Assembly (NCBI GenBank): GCA_021413535.1
Contig: JAIOQF010000094.1
Location: 1 to 19,515 of the forward strand
Length of the DNA stretch: 19,515 nt
Reading direction: 5' to 3'
Source of the DNA: Verrucomicrobiota bacterium
GTDB lineage: Bacteria > Verrucomicrobiota > Verrucomicrobiia > Verrucomicrobiales > Verrucomicrobiaceae
Numbering within the stretch: position 1 is the first letter of the stretch; each line of letters begins with the position of its first letter. Both the position numbers and the translations under genes were made by a program. The notes below the pieces were generated by a model. The model did no database searches. It was given only the letters and a program-made list of their open reading frames with translations, and was not told the DNA's origin. This document shows positions 15,757 through 19,515 of the stretch, one piece after another.

Positions 15757-16881
15757 TTACGCCGCCTGCTGCGCGGGCGTCCGCACTTGCTTGATGAGGT
15801 CGTCTATAAGAGTATCCACCTTGACCTGCTGCGCCTCGCCTTCGAAATTCAGAATGATGCGGTGCCGCATGGAGACGTGCGCGACCCGCTGGATGTCCTC
15901 CGCGCTCACGGCGGTGCCGCCGCGCACGGCGCACCAAATGCGTGCGCCGCGAATCAGCGCCTGCAAGCCGCGCGGGCTGCTGCCGTAGGAAACATAGCGT
16001 TTCACCGCAGGCTGCACGCCGACCTGGTCTGGATGCGTTCCGAGCACGAGTGATGACGCGTAATGCGCGATGGGATCGGCAACCGGAATGCTGCCGAGTG
16101 AATGCTGCAGTTGCAGAAGCTGCGCGCCACTAAGAACCGTGTTGAGCTTAGGTTCGTCGAAGCCCGTAGTTCGGCGCGAGATTTCGACCAAGTTTTCCAG
16201 TGTGGGGAACGGCACCTTGATCTTGAACATGAAGCGGTCGAGCTGCGCCTCCGGCAGCGGATAGGTGCCCTCCATCTCCATGGGATTCTGCGTGGCGAGG
16301 ACGATGAACGGTTCCGGCAAGGTGTGGCGCTCGCCGCCTGCGGTGACGGCGTGCTCCTGCATCACTTCCAGCAGCGCGGCCTGTGTCTTGGGTGTGGCGC
16401 GGTTGATCTCATCCACGAGAAGGATGTTTTTGAAAACGGGACCGCGTTCGAAGTGCAGCACCCGGCGACCGTGCGCGTCCTCGTTCACGATGTGGGTGCC
16501 GAGGATGTCCGCCGGCATGAGATCGGGCGTGCACTGCACGCGGCCTGGCTCGAGTCCGATCACTTGGGACAGCACACGGACAAGGTAGGTTTTGCCAAGA
16601 CCAGGCACACCTTCCAGCAAGATGTGACCACCGCTGAAAATGGAGATGAGCGTATCGGTCAGCAGATCATCATAGCCCACAATGGCTTTTTGAATTTCCG
16701 TTTTCAGATTCGCGAAAACATTGCGAAACAGCGGCAACGCCTCGGCAAGCGGAAGCAAGGCAAGCTGCGGCATGGCGATGACGTCCGAGGACTTTTCAAT
16801 CGGCACTTCCTGAGTTCCTTCAGCGGAGGGTTGCTTCTTCGCAGTTTTTTTTGCGGCTTCTTTCGGCGTGTGGTCGGACAT
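15757..16881 (-). CDS. MoxR family AAA+ ATPase
   Basis: This 374-aa protein has all MoxR signatures: Walker A GVPGLGKT (91-98), the MoxR-typical QCTPDLMPADILGTHI (116-131), Walker B LLVDEIN (154-160) followed by RATPKTQAALLEVMQE, sensor-1 ATQNP (196-200), and PEAQLDRFMFK (210-220). The C-terminal lid contains SYGSSPRGLQALIRGA, the usual sensor-2 region. MoxR ATPases act as chaperones that insert cofactors into, or mature, VWA-containing complexes. The preceding 40 residues are a lysine/alanine-rich, probably disordered extension (KEAAKKTAKK) not needed for the fold. The ATG at 16881 lies 28 bases after the stop of the upstream coiled-coil gene. The next gene, DUF58, and the two VWA membrane proteins are its likely clients. 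Confidence 0.95.
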   Translation of the reverse strand: MSDHTPKEAAKKTAKKQPSAEGTQEVPIEKSSDVIAMPQLALLPLAEALPLFRNVFANLKTEIQKAIVGYDDLLTDTLISIFSGGHILLEGVPGLGKTYLVRVLSQVIGLEPGRVQCTPDLMPADILGTHIVNEDAHGRRVLHFERGPVFKNILLVDEINRATPKTQAALLEVMQEHAVTAGGERHTLPEPFIVLATQNPMEMEGTYPLPEAQLDRFMFKIKVPFPTLENLVEISRRTTGFDEPKLNTVLSGAQLLQLQHSLGSIPVADPIAHYASSLVLGTHPDQVGVQPAVKRYVSYGSSPRGLQALIRGARIWCAVRGGTAVSAEDIQRVAHVSMRHRIILNFEGEAQQVKVDTLIDDLIKQVRTPAQQAA

Positions 16882-16909
16882 GACTTATGATGATGAATGA
16901 GGTTTGAGA

Positions 16910-18748
16910 TCAGTTTTCCTTTTCAAAGCGTTTGCGCAACTCCGTGAAGTAGCGGCGGACCTGCTCGCGACGCGCGACGGGCAGCGCGGCATCATCGAGC
17001 GCATTTTCCTCAGCCTTGATCGCGTCGAGCGCGGTGGCCTGCGCGGAGCGCTTCGCTTGTTCGTCATGCACGCCGCCTTCGATCGAACGGACGGAGGATT
17101 CGCCCTCGGCGTTGCGCTGGGCATTGACCACACCCTGCTGCTCAGCCTTGGCCGCCTTCGTCGGATCATTGCCCATTTTCGCAGAGCCCGTGCCGGGCAG
17201 TGCACTGCTCGCGCTGGATCCGGGCATCAGGATCGCGGCATTCGGCTGCTGATCCGGCGGCAGGCCGGGCACCGGCGCGAACAGCATCGGCTTGTCGTTC
17301 TTGCCGTCCGATTTATCGCCGGGTTTCGTGCCTGGAGGAGCGAGCGCGAGACCCTTGTCATTTTTGCTGTCACCGTCAGCAGGTTGAAGCGTCTGCATAC
17401 TTTGACCGCCGTTCTGTCCCTGAGTTGCGTTCGACATGCCGGGCGCTTGCATCGGCTGCATCTGCGGCGCGTTCGCCATTTTCTGCATCTGTCCCTGGCC
17501 TGACTGACTTTGCTGCCCTTCCTGATTCTGCCCTTGATTGCCCGCGAGCTGCTGCATGCCCTGCGCACCTTCGCCCGCAATGCTGCTGCCCGATTCGCGC
17601 AACTGCTGGGCAAGCTTCTCCAGTTTCTCGCGGGCTTTATCCCGCGCCGCCAGCGTCTTCATTTTGTCAGCCAGCTTTTGAAATTCCACACCTGCATCTT
17701 TCGGCAACGCCTGCGCCAAGTTCTGATCTGCCGCGATGACGTGCTGGCCCACGGTGCGTTCCTTGTCCTCCGGCTGCGCTAACTTACCAATCCCATGCAG
17801 CGTCTCCGTCAGGCGCTCGCGTGTTTCGCTGGCGAGCTTTTCATCGCGCAAGCGGCCCGCAAGCCTCTCCGCCTCCTTCGCGGTGTTCTCCGTGGACTTG
17901 TTCGCCACCGCGTCGCCAAGTTCCGCCGTATCCGCGTGCTCCCGCATCTCCGCGACCATTTGATCGGAGGCCCAAGCATCACTGCCGGCGCCGAGCTTTT
18001 CCGCGAGCTTCTCCGCATCGCGTGCGTGCTTCTCGAGTTCCGACAACACCTCCCGCGCCGTCTCCGCCTTCTCCTGCCCCAGTGACTTTGCGGTCTCGGC
18101 AATCTTCTGCTGCAGTTTCTCCAGCTCCTTCTTCTCGTCCTCGCTCAACGCCTTCATCTTTTCCACGTCGAGTTTTTTTTCCGCGAGCTTCTGTCCCTCG
18201 TGTTCCGCCAGCCGCCGCCCCTCTTTGGTCAGCATGGCATCGGGCAGATGCAAACCACTGCCGCTGGGGATCAAGACGAGCGCGATCAGCAGCAACGGCA
18301 CCGAGGCCAGCCAGCGCAAGTTGGGCAGGTCGATATCGCGCCGCAGTGAATGCAGTGCTTCTGGCAGAATCTCGCGTTGCGTGCGCAGATGAAAATCCTG
18401 TGCGGTATCGCGAGCCTGTTGTTTTTCAAACCACCATGCATTGGCGAAAGCATCGCGCCGACCAGCCTGCTGATCCCAAAATGCTAGAGAAGCATACGCC
18501 CCCGGCCGCCGCCACCAGGCGAATGCGAAGCATCCAGCGATCCACGCCGAAGCAAGCACCAGCGCCAGTCCGATGCCGCACCCAGTCGCGCCCGTCACGC
18601 GCAACACGATTAGCAGCACCAGTGCCGCCGCCGCGTATGGCAGAGTTCGCACGACCCTTTGCAACGCATGGCGGAGCCAGAGCCGCCGCAAGACGTGCCG
18701 GGACACCTCTGCAAAGGTGTGCGCTGCGGCTACCGGGGAATCACTCAT
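16910..18748 (-). CDS. Membrane coiled-coil protein, first gene of MoxR operon (DUF4175-like)
   Basis: The product has 612 aa and no assigned function. Helices are at about 36-51, 58-78 and 146-161. A long charged, heptad-rich coiled coil runs 175-390 with many AEKLAEKL-type segments. Residues 391-485 are low complexity: Gln, Gly, Met and Asn rich, then Lys/Asp/Gly/Pro rich. The end, LPVARREQVRRYFTELRKRF (590-608 region), resembles the conserved C-terminus of DUF4175-like proteins found in front of MoxR genes in PVC bacteria and Bacteroidetes. It may be a membrane scaffold for the MoxR/VWA complex; this is inference from position. The ATG at 18748 is only 11 bases after a TATAAT, so the mRNA may be nearly leaderless. 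The stop is 28 bases before the moxR start. Confidence 0.8.
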   Translation of the reverse strand: MSDSPVAAAHTFAEVSRHVLRRLWLRHALQRVVRTLPYAAAALVLLIVLRVTGATGCGIGLALVLASAWIAGCFAFAWWRRPGAYASLAFWDQQAGRRDAFANAWWFEKQQARDTAQDFHLRTQREILPEALHSLRRDIDLPNLRWLASVPLLLIALVLIPSGSGLHLPDAMLTKEGRRLAEHEGQKLAEKKLDVEKMKALSEDEKKELEKLQQKIAETAKSLGQEKAETAREVLSELEKHARDAEKLAEKLGAGSDAWASDQMVAEMREHADTAELGDAVANKSTENTAKEAERLAGRLRDEKLASETRERLTETLHGIGKLAQPEDKERTVGQHVIAADQNLAQALPKDAGVEFQKLADKMKTLAARDKAREKLEKLAQQLRESGSSIAGEGAQGMQQLAGNQGQNQEGQQSQSGQGQMQKMANAPQMQPMQAPGMSNATQGQNGGQSMQTLQPADGDSKNDKGLALAPPGTKPGDKSDGKNDKPMLFAPVPGLPPDQQPNAAILMPGSSASSALPGTGSAKMGNDPTKAAKAEQQGVVNAQRNAEGESSVRSIEGGVHDEQAKRSAQATALDAIKAEENALDDAALPVARREQVRRYFTELRKRFEKEN

Positions 18749-18759
18749 GCCTATGTGAG

Positions 18760-18786
18760 ATTATACGTTCTAGTGGGCGTTGTCTT
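18760..18786 (-). promoter_or_regulatory. Predicted sigma-70-type promoter of the MoxR operon
   Basis: On the minus strand AAGACA (18786-18781) is followed after 15 bases by a perfect TATAAT (18765-18760). The -35 matches TTGACA at four positions and the spacer is short, so the -10 is the stronger evidence. With the usual distance, transcription would start near 18753, leaving about 4-5 bases before the ATG at 18748. No Shine-Dalgarno could fit. Confidence 0.5.
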
Positions 18787-18795
18787 GTTTTTTGA

Positions 18796-18869
18796 AAGTG
18801 GTCCGCACAGTCCTCTGTGCGTAATCAGGAGACATTTGCCAACCACACAGAGGAATGTGCGGACCACTT
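18796..18869. repeat. Paired-hairpin inverted repeat D (REP-like)
   Basis: Arms 18796-18819 and 18846-18869 are reverse complements at 23 of 24 positions around a 26-base spacer. The left arm holds CGCACAG, loop TCCT, CTGTGCG (18804-18821), a perfect 7-bp stem. The right arm forms the same hairpin imperfectly. The element lies between the operon promoter and the pnp terminator and shares the layout of repeats A to C. It is 10 bases upstream of the predicted -35 element. Confidence 0.8.
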
Positions 18870-18873
18870 GATT

Positions 18874-18891
18874 GCGGGCAGGGGTGCCCAC
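18874..18891. repeat. Lone half-unit hairpin related to repeat B
   Basis: The segment reads GCGGGCA, loop GGGG, TGCCCAC. It matches the right-hand hairpin of repeat B (143-160) at 15 of 18 positions, about 18.7 kb away. No inverted partner is found close by, so it may be a decayed or solo copy. Confidence 0.5.
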
Positions 18892-18900
18892 CCTCCTCTC

Positions 18901-18940
18901 AGCAAAAGCAAAGCGGGCAGACCTTTCGGCCTGCCCGCTT
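18901..18940 (-). terminator. Intrinsic terminator of pnp
   Basis: A perfect 10-bp stem is formed by 18911-18920 and 18931-18940 (AAGCGGGCAG / CTGCCCGCTT) around a 10-base loop. Read on the minus strand it begins about 28 bases after the pnp stop and is followed by TGCTTTTGCT, a modest T-rich tract. The position fits transcription end for pnp; the T-tract is interrupted, so efficiency is uncertain. Confidence 0.7.
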
Positions 18941-18968
18941 CGATATTTGGGTTGTGTGAGTTTGCTGC

Positions 18969-19515
18969 TCAGGCCGCTTGCGCGCCGCCGTCTTTTTCCT
19001 TGAGAACGGCTTTGCGGCTCATCTTCACGCGGCCTTTGTCATCGACTCCGATGCACTTGGCGGTGACGACGTCACCAACCTTGACCACGTCTTCGACGCG
19101 CTCGACGCGGAAATCCGCAAGTTCGCTGACATGGATGAGGCCGTCTTTCTTGCCGCCGAGGGAGATGAACGCGCCGAAGTTCGTCGTGCTGACGATGCGT
19201 CCGGTGTAGTTCTTGCCGACTTCGACGTCGCCGACGGTGTTGTTGACGAGTTCGAGGGCGCGCTCGAGGGCTTCCTTCGAGGAAGCGTAGATGAGCACGG
19301 TGCCGTCGTCCTGAATGCTGATGTCGGCACCGGACTCGGCCTGGATGGCCTTGATGTTCTTGCCGCCAGGTCCAATGAGTTCGCCGATCTTGTCGGGATT
19401 GATCTTGGTCTTCTCGATGCGGGGAGCGAATTCGCTGAGCGCCTTGGGAGCGTTGATGGCGGCGTTCATCACCTTGAGAATATCAGTGCGGCCAACTTTG
19501 GCTTTGGCGATGGCT
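18969..19515 (-). CDS. pnp: Polynucleotide phosphorylase, C-terminal part (5' end outside window)
   Basis: The open frame continues past the window edge, so only the last 181 or so codons are seen. The visible part begins within the region that closes the second RNase PH domain (AKVGRTDILKVM). It then has a KH domain with IGELIGPGGKNIKAIQ and an S1 domain: VGKNYTGRIVSTTNFGAFI, GLIHVSEL, VGDVVTAKCIGVDDKGRVKMS. PNPase degrades RNA 3' to 5' using phosphate and is part of RNA-decay complexes. The end after the S1 domain is short (about 15 residues), without the acidic or basic tails seen in some species. A terminator hairpin follows the stop at 18969. The upstream gene and promoter are not in view. 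Confidence 0.97.
   Translation of the reverse strand, partial: AIAKAKVGRTDILKVMNAAINAPKALSEFAPRIEKTKINPDKIGELIGPGGKNIKAIQAESGADISIQDDGTVLIYASSKEALERALELVNNTVGDVEVGKNYTGRIVSTTNFGAFISLGGKKDGLIHVSELADFRVERVEDVVKVGDVVTAKCIGVDDKGRVKMSRKAVLKEKDGGAQAA

Overview
The window looks like chromosomal DNA from a member of the Verrucomicrobiota, probably close to Verrucomicrobiales. This is inferred from gene content: a DUF1080 secreted protein, a DUF1343/NamZ lipoprotein, a CT398/CdsZ-type coiled-coil zinc-ribbon protein, and a MoxR/DUF58/von Willebrand A operon of the type common in the PVC group. Recognisable ribosome binding sites are mostly weak. No tRNA, rRNA, transposase, phage gene or CRISPR array was seen. 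Coding density is high and no gene-free stretch exceeds about 220 bases.

Layout. Positions 1-184 hold two nested inverted repeats. A minus-strand cluster follows, read from 3347 down to 185: DUF1080 protein, flavin-reductase-like protein, exo-N-acetylmuramidase-like lipoprotein (NamZ family), and ribosome silencing factor RsfS. From about 3459 a divergent plus-strand cluster runs to 10243: GH3/NagZ-like glycosidase, coiled-coil zinc-ribbon protein, MFS transporter, and an HrpA-type DEAH helicase. The helicase is split into two frames near 8618-8720. It ends 7 bases before the stop of a large minus-strand operon (18748 down to 10251): a membrane coiled-coil protein, a MoxR ATPase, a DUF58 protein, a BatA-like VWA membrane protein, and a larger membrane protein with two VWA domains around a glutamine-amidotransferase-like domain. 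Upstream of this operon lies a repeat-rich intergenic region with a terminator, and then the 3' end of pnp (polynucleotide phosphorylase), which runs off the window.

How the genes may work together. The NamZ-family lipoprotein and the NagZ-like glycosidase are known from other bacteria as partners in cutting GlcNAc and MurNAc from peptidoglycan fragments. Here they sit about 1.5 kb apart on opposite strands, which suggests a cell-wall salvage function. RsfS, HrpA and PNPase are ribosome and RNA housekeeping functions. The MoxR operon probably builds a membrane-anchored MIDAS-domain complex remodelled by the AAA+ ATPase; its substrate is unknown.

The least explained signals are: (1) a family of paired hairpins that share architecture but not sequence, each a stem of about 5-7 bp with a 4-base loop, facing each other in a larger inverted repeat, at 1-52, 79-166, 14738-14798 and 18796-18869, with a lone half-unit at 18874-18891; (2) the broken hrpA, which appears to have lost about 45 codons as well as its frame; (3) a perfect TATAAT placed so close to the first operon gene that its mRNA would be almost leaderless; (4) a NamZ homologue in which a normally conserved motif is altered.
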